Shown in pieces: positions 1 through 8,148 of a DNA stretch of 64,000 bases. A model generated the notes under the pieces. That model was not told the origin of the DNA. It ran no database searches and saw nothing but the letters and a program-made list of their open reading frames with translations. The translations under genes and the position numbers were made by a program. The stretch lies in NCBI GenBank assembly GCA_903892415.1, contig CAITIQ010000369.1, positions 84,160 to 148,159 of the forward strand. The letters run 5' to 3'. Within the stretch, counting starts at the first letter, position 1; each line of letters opens with the position of its first letter. Source of the DNA: an uncultured delta proteobacterium (GTDB lineage: Bacteria; Myxococcota_A; Polyangia; Polyangiales; Polyangiaceae).

Positions 1-891
1 ATGGATTGGCGCTCGGTGAACTTCGACTGGAATCGTGCCCGCGCCTTCCTGGTCACGGCTGAAGAGGGCTCACTTTCGGCAGCGGCGCGTGCGCTCGGCA
101 TGGCCCAGCCGACGCTCGGTCGGCAGGTGGACGCGCTCGAAGAGGAGCTCGGTGTCGTGCTGTTCGAGCGCGTCGGGCGGGGCTTCGTACTCACGCCCAG
201 CGGGCAGGAACTGCTCGAGCATGTGCGCTCGATGGGGGAGGCGGCTAATCGCATATCGCTCACGGCCGCGGGCCGCGCTCAGGCGATTGAAGGCACCATT
301 TGCATTTCGGCCAGCGAGGTGGTCGCCGCCATGGTGCTGCCGCCCATCCTGGCCAAGCTACGTAAGCGTGAGCCGGGCATCCGCATTGAGATCGTCGCCT
401 CGGTGAAGGCCAGCAACTTGAAGCGGCGTGAGGCGGATATTGCGATACGCAATTTTGCGCCGAGTGAGCCGGACCTGATCGCGAAGAAGCTGCGCGATGC
501 GAAGGCAAGGCTCTATGCCACGCCCAGCTACCTCAAGCGGTTCGGTAACCCCAAGCGCCCGGAGGATCTCTCCCGCGCGGACTTCATCAGCATCGACGGA
601 AGTGGCGTATTCATGAACGGGCTAAACGCCTTGGGGCTCTCCCTTAGCGAGCGCAACTTCCCCTTCATGACCGAGAACTACCTGGTGATGTGGGAGCTGG
701 TTAAGCAGGGGCTGGGCATTGGCATTCTCGACGGCTCGATCGGCGACCGCGAGCCGCTGGTCGTCCGCGCTCTACCGGACCTGCCAGCGTTCATCTTCCC
801 GGTTTGGCTCGTGACCCACCGCGAACTGAATACGACCCGCCGCGTGCGTGTGGTTTTTGACCTATTGGCCCAGGAGCTGGCGAAGGATTGA
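1..891 (+). CDS. LysR-family transcriptional regulator
   Basis: This 296-residue protein has the LysR layout. An N-terminal winged helix-turn-helix lies at about residues 9-68 (SLSAAARALGMAQPTLGRQV is the recognition region). A substrate-binding-protein-like effector domain follows from about residue 90 and includes the typical DIAIRN segment and the LVKQGLGIGIL segment. LysR proteins are DNA-binding regulators that usually control a neighbouring gene in response to a small molecule. The ATG lies exactly at the first base of the window, so the upstream promoter and any divergent target are not visible and a longer start cannot be excluded. Its 3' end overlaps the convergent LysR gene by about 100 bp. 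The effector and target are unknown. Confidence 0.9.
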   Translation: MDWRSVNFDWNRARAFLVTAEEGSLSAAARALGMAQPTLGRQVDALEEELGVVLFERVGRGFVLTPSGQELLEHVRSMGEAANRISLTAAGRAQAIEGTICISASEVVAAMVLPPILAKLRKREPGIRIEIVASVKASNLKRREADIAIRNFAPSEPDLIAKKLRDAKARLYATPSYLKRFGNPKRPEDLSRADFISIDGSGVFMNGLNALGLSLSERNFPFMTENYLVMWELVKQGLGIGILDGSIGDREPLVVRALPDLPAFIFPVWLVTHRELNTTRRVRVVFDLLAQELAKD

Positions 892-1759
892 CTGCAGCGA
901 GCGCCGCCACGAAAGCCTTCACCCCGGCCGAGCCACGCAGGCTCCTTCGATATACGGCATAGGCGGTGATCTCCGCAGACTGCCAATCCGATAATACACG
1001 TTTGAGCCGTCTCGCCTCGACATCTTCGCGTACGAGCCAAGACGGTAAGAGCGCTATCCCCAACCCCGCGCGGGCGCCTTCGTGCAAGGTCTGCGGGGCG
1101 CTCGCCGCCAGACGCCCAGAGACGTTGACCACCCGCTCTTCATCCGCGGTCTGCAGGCGATAGCGGTCGGGGCCGCTGGTGACGGAGAGTTGCAAGAGGC
1201 ACTCATGATTGGCCAGTCCCTCGACCGTCTTGGGCGCACCGTGCACCTTGAGGTAGCTCGGTGCAGCGACCAAGTAGCGATGAAAGCTAAAGAGCGGCTG
1301 CGCTATCAAGTCGGGGCTGTCTGGAGGTGTAAGCCCAGCGCGAACCACCACATCCACGTTCTCTGCCAAGAGCTCGGTCAAGCGGTCCTCGAGCCGTACC
1401 TCGAGCCTGAGCCCCGGACGGCTCGTGAGCAGCTTGGCCAACTGCGGAACCACGAGGCACTGTCCGAGCGTCACAGGCACGCTGAGCACCAGCTTCTCGC
1501 TAGCCCGCGTGCCCGCGACGCTCTTTGCGCGTTCGAGTTCGTTCAAAGCTCGGCGGGCGTGCTCATACAATCGTTGCCCCGCTTCGGTCACTGTCAGCCG
1601 CCGCGTCGTGCGCAGCGCTAGCTCACTATCCAGCTCGAGCTCCAGCGAGCGAAGTTGTCGGCTCACCGTGGGGAGGCTCTGGCCAGTGGCGCGCGCGGCG
1701 CCGCTGAGACTTCCTAGCTCCACAATCCTCACGAAGGTCGATAGTTCGGCGAACTCCAC
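791..1759 (-). CDS. LysR-family regulator divergent from an SDR gene
   Basis: This is a 322-residue LysR protein. The HTH is at residues 2-62 (LSGAARATGQSLPTVSRQLR), followed by an effector domain ending near residue 290. The last ~32 residues are a basic, low-complexity tail encoded where the gene runs into the convergent upstream LysR gene. The tail looks like read-through into a region lacking a minus-strand stop rather than a domain. The gene is divergent from the short-chain dehydrogenase at 1892, with about 130 bp between the two starts. This is the classic arrangement in which a LysR protein controls itself and the divergent enzyme gene. The inducer is unknown. Confidence 0.88.
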   Translation of the reverse strand: MEFAELSTFVRIVELGSLSGAARATGQSLPTVSRQLRSLELELDSELALRTTRRLTVTEAGQRLYEHARRALNELERAKSVAGTRASEKLVLSVPVTLGQCLVVPQLAKLLTSRPGLRLEVRLEDRLTELLAENVDVVVRAGLTPPDSPDLIAQPLFSFHRYLVAAPSYLKVHGAPKTVEGLANHECLLQLSVTSGPDRYRLQTADEERVVNVSGRLAASAPQTLHEGARAGLGIALLPSWLVREDVEARRLKRVLSDWQSAEITAYAVYRRSLRGSAGVKAFVAALAAVNPSPAPGPIGQKPHARGGSYSVRGGSRAKPGR

Positions 1760-1891
1760 GGAGCGATGCTGCTGGATTCTTTCGCAATCTGCAAGAATCT
1801 CTCTCTGCCGCGGTCCCTACCGAGCTAGCGCGTTCGTCGGCACACTCCACTCATCAAGGCGCAAGACAGCGCCGACAAACGGAGAATGTCT
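1760..1891. promoter_or_regulatory. Divergent LysR/SDR promoter region
   Basis: These ~130 bp separate the start codons of the LysR gene (minus) and the SDR gene (plus) and must hold both promoters. By family precedent they probably contain a LysR operator of the T-N11-A type. I did not identify a convincing operator by eye. The only clear element is the GGAG ribosome-binding site at 1881-1884, which serves the SDR gene. Confidence 0.4.
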
Positions 1892-2614
1892 ATGAAGCTG
1901 CAAGGTTCTACGGCTCTGGTTACGGGTTCCAATCGTGGTATCGGTCGCTCATTGGTTCAGGAGCTGCTGGCCCGGGGCGCAAGCCGGGTCTACGCCGCAG
2001 CGCGTGACCCCAAAGCGCTGGCAGGGTTGGTGGCCGAGTCGGGCGGCCGGGTGGTCGCGGTGCAATTGGATATCACCAATGCGGCTCAGGTCGCAGAGGC
2101 TTCCAAGCTGGTTGACTCGCTCGACCTACTAATCAACAACGCTGGTCTGCTCGGCTCTGGCGGACTACTCAGTGACTCGACCGAGGCCATCGAGCGGGAT
2201 ATGCGCACCAACTACTTTGGCACGCTCGCTGTCACTCGCGCATTCCTGCCTGCGATAGAGCAGGCAAAGGGATCGATCGCAAATGTCCTCACCGTGGTTG
2301 CGTTGGCCAGCATGCCGGGGCTTGGCGGGTATTCCGCCTCCAAGGCCGCCGCGCTCTCGCTCACTCAGGCATTGCGCGGCGAGCTGGGCAAGCGCAGCAT
2401 CGGCGTGCACGCAGTTTTTCCGGGGCCAGTGGACACCGACATGGCTCGAGAGATCACCTTGCCCAAGACGTCCCCTGCCGATGTTGCCAAAGCTATCTTG
2501 GATGGCCTCGAGCGCGGCGATGAGGACATCTACCCTGACGCAATGGCGCAGCAAGTGGGCGGGGAGTTTGCCAAGTCGCCCAAGAACGTTGAGCGGATGT
2601 TTGCTGCGATGTGA
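1892..2614 (+). CDS. Short-chain dehydrogenase/reductase
   Basis: This 240-residue Rossmann-fold oxidoreductase of the classical SDR family carries the cofactor motif TGSNRGIG near residue 10, the NNAG motif, and the active-site Tyr/Lys in YSASK. The usual catalytic Ser position before the YxxxK motif is occupied by VVALAS. I prefer the ATG at 1892 over the one at 1886: the GGAG at 1881-1884 is 7 bases from 1892 but almost touches 1886. The gene is divergent from a LysR regulator, suggesting inducible expression. The substrate cannot be read from sequence. It resembles the SDRs often annotated as oxidoreductases in LysR-SDR pairs. Confidence 0.88.
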   Translation: MKLQGSTALVTGSNRGIGRSLVQELLARGASRVYAAARDPKALAGLVAESGGRVVAVQLDITNAAQVAEASKLVDSLDLLINNAGLLGSGGLLSDSTEAIERDMRTNYFGTLAVTRAFLPAIEQAKGSIANVLTVVALASMPGLGGYSASKAAALSLTQALRGELGKRSIGVHAVFPGPVDTDMAREITLPKTSPADVAKAILDGLERGDEDIYPDAMAQQVGGEFAKSPKNVERMFAAM

Positions 2615-2689
2615 GTCGCTTGCAGGCTGAATCAGGCCTGCCCGCTCCTTTTGGGGAACGCCCTCGTCGCAAGAGTGTCCAGCTCCCGT

Positions 2690-3778
2690 ATGAAGCAGAG
2701 CCTTTTCCTTGGCGCGGTGACAACGCTGCTCGCGTGCGCCTCCGCTGGCCCCGCTGTTGGACGAGCGCCAAGCCTTTCTACCGAGCTTTCACCGGCCTCG
2801 GGTGTGGTGCCGGTGCTGAGGCCTGCGCCCGTCGCCTCAGCGACGCCAGTAGAGCCGGAACCGGCTCACGCACCGGCTGTGGAGGCTCCGGAGGCGGAGC
2901 CCTTGAACTACGTCGAGCTCGCTGATTCCCCGGGGGATGAGCGTCTTGGCGCGGCTGTTAACCGCATCAAGGCCGGCGAGTGGCGGAAGGCGCGCCTCGC
3001 GCTACTTAAGGTCCTGCCCGAGCTGGACGCTGGCGGCAGCTTGGACGTTAAGCTTGCTGCCCACGGCTTGCTCGCCAGGGCGTGCAGCATGCAAGCGGAC
3101 TTCAAGTGTGCCGAGCGTGAGTACCAGCTGGTGAGGACAATGTGGCAGGAGGCAGAAGCGGGACGCGAGCAGAACGCGGCGCTCGAGGAAGCTCCGCAGA
3201 GCAGGCGAGCTCGTCTGGCCCGAGCTCTGATGGCGGTGGCCGAAGCATGGTTTCACGCTGGAGAAGAGAAGCGGCTGGCAGCGGATAAGGAGCTGTTCCC
3301 GGTCTACCGCGGTAAGGGAGACAAGGAGAGCGTCTTTAAACATATCAATACCAAAACCGGCAGCTGGCTCAGGGCTCGGCGCCAACTACTAAAGGAGGCC
3401 GAGGAAGCTTACCTTGGTGTCGCGCGGCTCCAGCCTTCCCCACCGCCCTATTGGATTATCGCCTCATCGTCGCGCGTGGGACGGATGTGGAACAAGTTCG
3501 TCTTAGAGTTCCGCGGGGCTCCTATCCCAAAAGAGTGGGCCGGCGTAGGTCCGCTCCCCGGTTCGACGGTCGAGCGTGAGGATCTTCGCAATACGTACTA
3601 CGCGGCCATCGACGAGGTCTCCGAACCGTATCGCGATCGGGCCCGCGCTGCCTTTGAGGTGTGCCATGACCACGCCACGAAGACGTCAACGGTCAATGAC
3701 TACTCGAGCGAATGCGACAACTGGCTCGAGAAGCATCCCAAGCTAACGGCGGAGCCGCCGTTAGCTGCGGTCCCGTAA
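2690..3778 (+). CDS. Predicted lipoprotein, unknown function
   Basis: From the ATG at 2690 the protein (362 residues) begins MKQSLFLGAVTTLLACASAG, a signal peptide with lipobox LLAC and acylated Cys near residue 15. A longer TTG-initiated reading (2651) would bury this signal, so I reject it. A Pro/Ala/Glu-rich linker of about 40 residues follows, then a mostly helical domain with tetratricopeptide-like character (AHGLLARACSMQADFKCAEREYQLV). That domain is consistent with a periplasmic or outer-membrane-facing scaffold. Four Cys occur in the mature domain. I do not recognise a catalytic family. Proteins of this design are common in Myxococcota. Confidence 0.75.
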   Translation: MKQSLFLGAVTTLLACASAGPAVGRAPSLSTELSPASGVVPVLRPAPVASATPVEPEPAHAPAVEAPEAEPLNYVELADSPGDERLGAAVNRIKAGEWRKARLALLKVLPELDAGGSLDVKLAAHGLLARACSMQADFKCAEREYQLVRTMWQEAEAGREQNAALEEAPQSRRARLARALMAVAEAWFHAGEEKRLAADKELFPVYRGKGDKESVFKHINTKTGSWLRARRQLLKEAEEAYLGVARLQPSPPPYWIIASSSRVGRMWNKFVLEFRGAPIPKEWAGVGPLPGSTVEREDLRNTYYAAIDEVSEPYRDRARAAFEVCHDHATKTSTVNDYSSECDNWLEKHPKLTAEPPLAAVP

Positions 3779-3782
3779 CCGC

Positions 3783-4370
3783 TTATGGCTCGCAGCCGTA
3801 CTGGTTGCGTGCCGTGTCGTAGCAATACTGCGAGGTTGCACGGCCGTCGCTCACGGCGATGGTCCAGCTTGGCGACCTCTCGCTAGCGAAGAATACGTTG
3901 TCGACGCTGCCTCGCAGTTCACTCTCCGTCGCAAAGCGACGTTCGGCGTCGCTGCAGTGTGCTGCAAGTTGTTCCCACGGTATCTCGCTCGCATCGAAGC
4001 CCTGACCGAGTGCTGGAGGTGAGTTTCGCGTTACGGTGGTGCTTACGCAGGTCTCGAGGGGGGCTGCGCAGAACAGCGAAATCAAACGACCGTCTTTGGT
4101 TTGACCAGTTGCTGCAAGTCCCTGCGGAAGCAGCCCCACCGTCCAAAGCCGAAGTTGACCCGCGTTTCGTTCGACCAGCTCGCGCAGCTGCGCGGGGCTC
4201 TGCTCGCAAACACGCAGCTGCATGGCCGGCTCGGGGGCAGTGGTCTGGCGTTGCGCGCTGCGCCTGCGGCTTTGCAGAAAGGCGCCTGCGCCTGCAGCGA
4301 GACTCAGGACGACTACACCGATCGCAACGCGGCTCCAGAGCGGCAAAGAGAAGAAGCCTGAGGCGGTCAC
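3783..4370 (-). CDS. Membrane-anchored protein, unknown function
   Basis: The protein has one N-terminal transmembrane segment (WSRVAIGVVVLSLAAGAGAFL), a basic stretch (QSRRRSAQRQ), and a C-terminal domain of about 135 residues with six Cys (CEQ, FCAA, ETC, HCSD, YCYD, YGCEP). It looks like an extracytoplasmic disulfide-bearing domain. The start is uncertain. The reading frame stays open to 4508, but that would overlap the well-supported plus-strand gene at 4461, so I place the start at the GTG at 4370, giving 195 residues. Its 3' end is 4 bp from the end of the preceding convergent lipoprotein gene. I recognise no family. Confidence 0.55.
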   Translation of the reverse strand: MTASGFFSLPLWSRVAIGVVVLSLAAGAGAFLQSRRRSAQRQTTAPEPAMQLRVCEQSPAQLRELVERNAGQLRLWTVGLLPQGLAATGQTKDGRLISLFCAAPLETCVSTTVTRNSPPALGQGFDASEIPWEQLAAHCSDAERRFATESELRGSVDNVFFASERSPSWTIAVSDGRATSQYCYDTARNQYGCEP

Positions 4371-4460
4371 CGCGGCGCAGCGTACGCCGCTTCTTCGCTG
4401 CAAGCTCGTTGGACCTGAACTTGCTCTTAGCGGATTGGGCACCAAGCCCAAGGAGAGCAC

Positions 4461-4784
4461 ATGACCAAGCGCGAGCTTTACCGAGACAAGTACCAGGCCC
4501 AACTTCACGAATGGTCCGCCAAGTTGGAAGAGCTATCGGCCCATCAAGACAAACTCACCGCCGACGCCAAGATCGCGGCGCAGCCGCACCTCGAGAGCGT
4601 AAAGAAGAAGCTCGAGCACGCGCGTACCAAACTTGTCGAGATCGCTGAGGCAAGCGACGACAAGTGGGACGAATTTGTCGCCGGGGTCGACAAGTATTGG
4701 TCCGAGACCAAAGCCGCCTTCGAGGGTGCCTACGATGCGATACGCGCACCCGAGGTCGCACCGTCAGCTCCAAGCTCGAGGTAG
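4461..4784 (+). CDS. Small coiled-coil protein
   Basis: This is a 107-residue, highly charged and almost entirely helical protein. Heptad-like spacing (YQAQLHEWSAKLEELSAHQ; HLESVKKKLEHARTKLVEI) predicts a coiled coil over residues 5-85, followed by a Pro/Ser-rich tail. A good ribosome-binding site (AAGGAG, about 4450) precedes the ATG. It resembles small stress-type coiled-coil proteins sometimes annotated as apolipoprotein-like or 'coiled-coil domain-containing'. It has no signal peptide, so it is likely cytoplasmic. The function is unknown. Confidence 0.7.
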   Translation: MTKRELYRDKYQAQLHEWSAKLEELSAHQDKLTADAKIAAQPHLESVKKKLEHARTKLVEIAEASDDKWDEFVAGVDKYWSETKAAFEGAYDAIRAPEVAPSAPSSR

Positions 4785-4902
4785 GCGCGCTCCCTGCGAA
4801 GAAGTAGAGAATCCCGGGCGACGATGACCGCCCCCGCTCAACCTTGTTCAAGGCCGTTGCACCGGGCTTTCGTTTTGGCGCTTCGACTGCGAGCATTGAG
4901 CC

Positions 4903-5826
4903 ATGCGAAGGGTTTGGCTCGTTGGCTGTCTGCTGTTGCACTGGGGCTGTGAGGACGCTGCAACGAGCAGCGCCTCGTCGGGGGCCGGAGGCACGGGTGG
5001 AAATGGTGGCTCGGGCGCCGGCTCATCACCCTCTTCCTCCGACGGCGGAGCTGGCGGTTCCGCGAGCGGTGGAGGTCTGGACAGCGGTGGTGGAGGCGTT
5101 GGCCCTTCGTGCGCTGGCTTGGTCTCGGCCGCCGGGACGACGACGGAGACGGTCATTGTGAATGGCCAGACTCGCAGTTATGTACTCGCTATTCCTGTAG
5201 CGCTGGATGGCACCAGCACCGTGCCGCTGATTTTCGGCTTTCACGGCTTTGGCGGGACCGGAGAGGCGGCCAGCCAATACTTTGACCTCACCGGGACAGA
5301 GGCTGCGGTATATGCCTATCCGCAAGCTTTACCGCTACCCGATCAGAATGGTGGCGTCGGCTGGGATATGACGGCAGACGGGGTCGACGTCGCCTTCATC
5401 GATGCGCTAGCCGCAAAGCTGAGCGCCGAACACTGTATTGATCTGGCGCGCATCTTCGCTGCAGGGCACAGTCATGGCGCCTCCTTCTCCAATCATCTTG
5501 GTTGCTACAGGCCAGAGCTCTTTCGCGCGATTGCACCGGTGGCGGGGGGCGGACCGTGGGCCGGAGAATGCACCGGTTCGGTGTCAGCGATGCTGGTGCA
5601 TGGCTCTGCCGATAGCGATGTACCAATCGATAACGGGCTCAACAGCCGCGAGCACTGGCTCGAAGCCAACGGCTGTGCAGGCGTTGCCAGCGCTCCAAGT
5701 GAACCGGCGCCGTGCGTCAGATATGAAGGGTGCAGCGAGCCCGTAATGTGGTGTGAACACTCGGGTGGTCATGAATGGCCACGTTTCGCTGGGGCCGGCA
5801 TCCGCTCCTTCTTCTTGGGGCTATGA
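4903..5826 (+). CDS. Secreted esterase, PHB-depolymerase/feruloyl-esterase-like
   Basis: This 307-residue exported alpha/beta hydrolase starts with a signal peptide ending at a lipobox-like Cys16 (LLHWGC, imperfect) and a Gly/Ser linker to about residue 65. The catalytic domain carries the nucleophile Ser190 in AGHSHGAS, a probable acid in HGSADSDVPID (Asp237 or 239) and His290 in GGHEWP. The oxyanion region is FGFHGFGG. This arrangement matches the LpqC/PHB depolymerase-like and CE1 feruloyl esterase group. The substrate is therefore an ester polymer or plant-type ester, but which one is unknown. The stop overlaps the next gene's ATG (ATGA), implying translational coupling. Confidence 0.82.
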   Translation: MRRVWLVGCLLLHWGCEDAATSSASSGAGGTGGNGGSGAGSSPSSSDGGAGGSASGGGLDSGGGGVGPSCAGLVSAAGTTTETVIVNGQTRSYVLAIPVALDGTSTVPLIFGFHGFGGTGEAASQYFDLTGTEAAVYAYPQALPLPDQNGGVGWDMTADGVDVAFIDALAAKLSAEHCIDLARIFAAGHSHGASFSNHLGCYRPELFRAIAPVAGGGPWAGECTGSVSAMLVHGSADSDVPIDNGLNSREHWLEANGCAGVASAPSEPAPCVRYEGCSEPVMWCEHSGGHEWPRFAGAGIRSFFLGL

Positions 5827-6239
5827 TGGTGAGCGCCTGGCGTACCAGCCTAATGAGTATCGTGACCGTCGGCGCGCTCACGCTAACAGCCTGCGGCAGC
5901 GAGGTTGTGGCGCCCTCGGAACAGGAGATCTGTGAGGCCGGAGGTGCGGATTGGAGTGGGGGCGACTGCGGTGGGAGCTTCGACCACTGCGACCTAACCG
6001 TCTGTGAGAATACCATTGGTGAAGGTTGCGTTTGCAGCGAGCCGGGCGAATGCTGGGATGGCGAGCGCTGCGTGTATGACCCCGACCTCCTGATTGAGGT
6101 TTGTATTGCAGCTGAACTGTTCCTCGTTCCGTCCTGCTCGGACGGCGATTGGTTGCAAGGCGGCTGCTGCTCTCCGGACGCCGGCGACGCCTGCTGGGAC
6201 GGCAAGGGCTGCTTACCGTTGAGTCAGCCGGAGCGTTGA
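5823..6239 (+). CDS. Small Cys-rich lipoprotein coupled to the esterase
   Basis: The protein has 138 residues from the ATG that overlaps the esterase stop codon (ATGATGG at 5823). An alternative start is the ATG at 5853, which gives a compact signal peptide MSIVTVGALTLTACGSE. The lipobox TLTAC fixes the mature lipoprotein. The mature part holds about 14 Cys arranged in short repeats (CEAGGADWSGGDC, CDLTVC, GCVCSEPGECWDGERC, GGCCSPDAGDACWDGKGC), a disulfide-rich, acidic small domain of a kind frequent in myxobacterial secretomes. Coupling to the esterase suggests the two are exported together. The function is unknown. Confidence 0.7.
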   Translation: MMVSAWRTSLMSIVTVGALTLTACGSEVVAPSEQEICEAGGADWSGGDCGGSFDHCDLTVCENTIGEGCVCSEPGECWDGERCVYDPDLLIEVCIAAELFLVPSCSDGDWLQGGCCSPDAGDACWDGKGCLPLSQPER

Positions 6240-6251
6240 TCCTCTCGCAGC

Positions 6252-6845
6252 TCACTCCCAAGCTACGCGTATGGAGACGAGATCTCCTGGTGCGTTACTC
6301 GAAGGGCGCATCAGATTCGAGCGCTTGCGTACCGCAGGGTGAACCACGACCTCACGAGCGCCCGCATGCTCGAGGAGACTGGAAATGCCGCCTTGCCACT
6401 CGACGAACATAAGGTCGGGCGCCTCACTCATGTTGCTGAACCGCAGTTCGGCGGTGCGCTCGAGGTGCTCGGAGGCAACCTCTCCGCCGCGCAGATAGGA
6501 GCCGAAGATCTTTGCGCCATAGCGGAACAAGAGGCTCGGGGTGGAGAGCGCGAGCACATAGCGCAATAGGCCACGCGTATCGATCTCGGTCGACCTGCGA
6601 CCGAGTAGGCGGACTTTCTCGTCTCCACCGCGAAGCTCTTTCTGCATCGCAGTATGGAGGTCGCCATACCAACCAATTGGATGCCAGCCTACGCGTGTGA
6701 GGGCACCGGAACGCAAGGCCTCGGCCAGCGGGCCTTGGACCGCGGCTACCACGCGCTTGCGCGCCTCTTGGTCGTCCACCTCGGCGATGGCCTCGAGCAT
6801 CGACAAGAAGATGGCGCCTTTTGCTTCCAAAGGTTGTTCGCTCAA
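6252..6845 (-). CDS. TIGR02265/DUF2378-like protein
   Basis: This 197-residue soluble protein starts at TTG with a GAGG just upstream. The middle region (LLRYVLALSTPSLLFRYGAKIFGSYLRGGE) and the ending (GDLVSIRVAWE) recall the Myxococcales-restricted TIGR02265/DUF2378 family, whose members have about 180-200 residues, but I make this match from memory of the pattern only. There is no signal peptide or catalytic motif. It lies 53 bp downstream of another minus-strand gene (6899-7552) and is likely co-transcribed with it. The function of the family is not established. Confidence 0.55.
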   Translation of the reverse strand: MSEQPLEAKGAIFLSMLEAIAEVDDQEARKRVVAAVQGPLAEALRSGALTRVGWHPIGWYGDLHTAMQKELRGGDEKVRLLGRRSTEIDTRGLLRYVLALSTPSLLFRYGAKIFGSYLRGGEVASEHLERTAELRFSNMSEAPDLMFVEWQGGISSLLEHAGAREVVVHPAVRKRSNLMRPSSNAPGDLVSIRVAWE

Positions 6846-6898
6846 TGCCTCGATTCCCCCGTGACAGACTCAACGTATCGCGAGTTGGCGTTGGCCGC

Positions 6899-7552
6899 TC
6901 AGCGAATCCCAGTTGCCACGAACTCAACGATGGCGCGCATGCGCTCCTGGTTCTCCAGCGTCGCTTGCGCGGTCAAAAGCAGCGTGAAGTCGTCGCCCAG
7001 CGGCACCAGGCAGCGCCATTGCCGCCACTCGCGGTCTCCCACCTGGTAGCGCAATTCGAGCGATTCGATGCGACCCGAGGTGCCGTTGAACTCAGCGGCT
7101 GAAGCGAGTTCCATCCCCGGACCAATGAGTCCGGAGAGCACCACGCTGCGCTGTCGTTCAAGCGGCCCTTGTACGTAGAGCATCTCGTCCTGCTGGCTAC
7201 CACTCAGCGTAAGCTCGACTGGCCAATCGACGTGACCCTTGGTCGACCAAACGCTCGTGCCGAACGGCCAGGGCATGAGGTACCCAGCTTCGAAGCCAAG
7301 CGACCAATCGGGCCCTTCTAGAGCTTGCCCGTCCACATAGTCATGCACGACCTGCTCGGCACTCTGAGTGCCCGGGCCAAGCGCGAAACGGAGCCCGCCG
7401 TCATGCGCCTGCAAACGTAACTTGGGAACGCTCGGCGGCGAGTGATGAACCATCACCACGTCGCCCGAAGCGAGTCGCCCCAGCTCGAATGGGACGCGCG
7501 GAATGAAGTGCCAGCCATGACCCACCAGCGTCATCCTCTTTGGATCGATCAT
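6899..7552 (-). CDS. Conserved hypothetical beta-rich protein
   Basis: The protein has 217 residues from the ATG at 7552 (MIDPKRMTLVGHG). The frame is open far upstream, but that extension is low complexity and lacks the compositional look of protein, so I exclude it. Content is beta-rich with alternating hydrophobic residues (VVMVHHSPPSVPKLRLQAHD; RIESLELRYQVGDREWRQW) and it ends in a helix (ERMRAIVEFVATGIR), a layout reminiscent of DcrB/PsbP-like folds. I can assign no function. It is the first gene of a probable two-gene minus-strand operon with the TIGR02265-like gene. Confidence 0.6.
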   Translation of the reverse strand: MIDPKRMTLVGHGWHFIPRVPFELGRLASGDVVMVHHSPPSVPKLRLQAHDGGLRFALGPGTQSAEQVVHDYVDGQALEGPDWSLGFEAGYLMPWPFGTSVWSTKGHVDWPVELTLSGSQQDEMLYVQGPLERQRSVVLSGLIGPGMELASAAEFNGTSGRIESLELRYQVGDREWRQWRCLVPLGDDFTLLLTAQATLENQERMRAIVEFVATGIR

Positions 7553-7842
7553 TGGGGTACGGAAGATAGCTCTTCGCGGACCAGAACTGTAACCGCGAGA
7601 TGGGTACTTCTCAGAGTTTTGACCATCACCGCCGCTCAGACTCGAGGCCCAACATAATGGTGCCGTTTGGGCAACATGCCTCACGCTAGTTGTGTATCCC
7701 AAGCGTCGTAAGAAGCGTCCGCGAGCGCCGTGAAGTGCGGTGTGCGCTAATATCCTGTAGCGCCGTTGACCGGGGATGATGCCGAGCTGGGTGCCAGTCG
7801 ATAAACCTGTAGCCGCGGCTTGCCTCATGGCACCATTGCAGG
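7553..7842. other. Intergenic stretch without a recognised gene
   Basis: About 290 bp lie between the minus-strand gene starting at 7552 and the small plus-strand lipoprotein. The open frame continuing upstream of 7552 has poor coding character. I see no RNA gene, repeat or hairpin here. It presumably contains the promoters of both flanking transcripts. Confidence 0.4.
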
Positions 7843-8052
7843 ATGAAGCTGCGGTCCAATCGGCGTGCGCGGAAGCTCGCCGCATCTTTCGTTGTTACGC
7901 TTGCAGCTCTCCCGGGCTGCGGAGGGGCGGGGCAAGGGAGCGGCTCGTGTGAGCCCCCGGAGTGCCATATGAATCCTCCTCCGCTCGAACTCTCAGCACC
8001 GCAGCCGGTCCCGTCCGTCGCCGCGAGCGCGGCTCCGGACGCGCCGCCTTGA
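7843..8052 (+). CDS. Small predicted lipoprotein
   Basis: This is a 69-residue open reading frame. It has a basic N-terminus (MKLRSNRRARK), a hydrophobic core and a lipobox (LPGC) giving an acylated Cys near residue 26, followed by a Pro/Ala/Ser-rich tail with two more Cys. The composition fits the abundant short lipoproteins of myxobacteria. The ribosome-binding site is weak (GCAGG directly upstream) and there is no recognisable domain, so it could be spurious. Confidence 0.45.
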   Translation: MKLRSNRRARKLAASFVVTLAALPGCGGAGQGSGSCEPPECHMNPPPLELSAPQPVPSVAASAAPDAPP

Positions 8053-8148
8053 TGCATGCGAGCTCGCCAACGCCGCGACCGAGGGATCAATTGCGCTAAT
8101 TGAAGCGACTTCGTTGACTTGTGCAGCCAAGGGCGGCAACTTCCCTAG

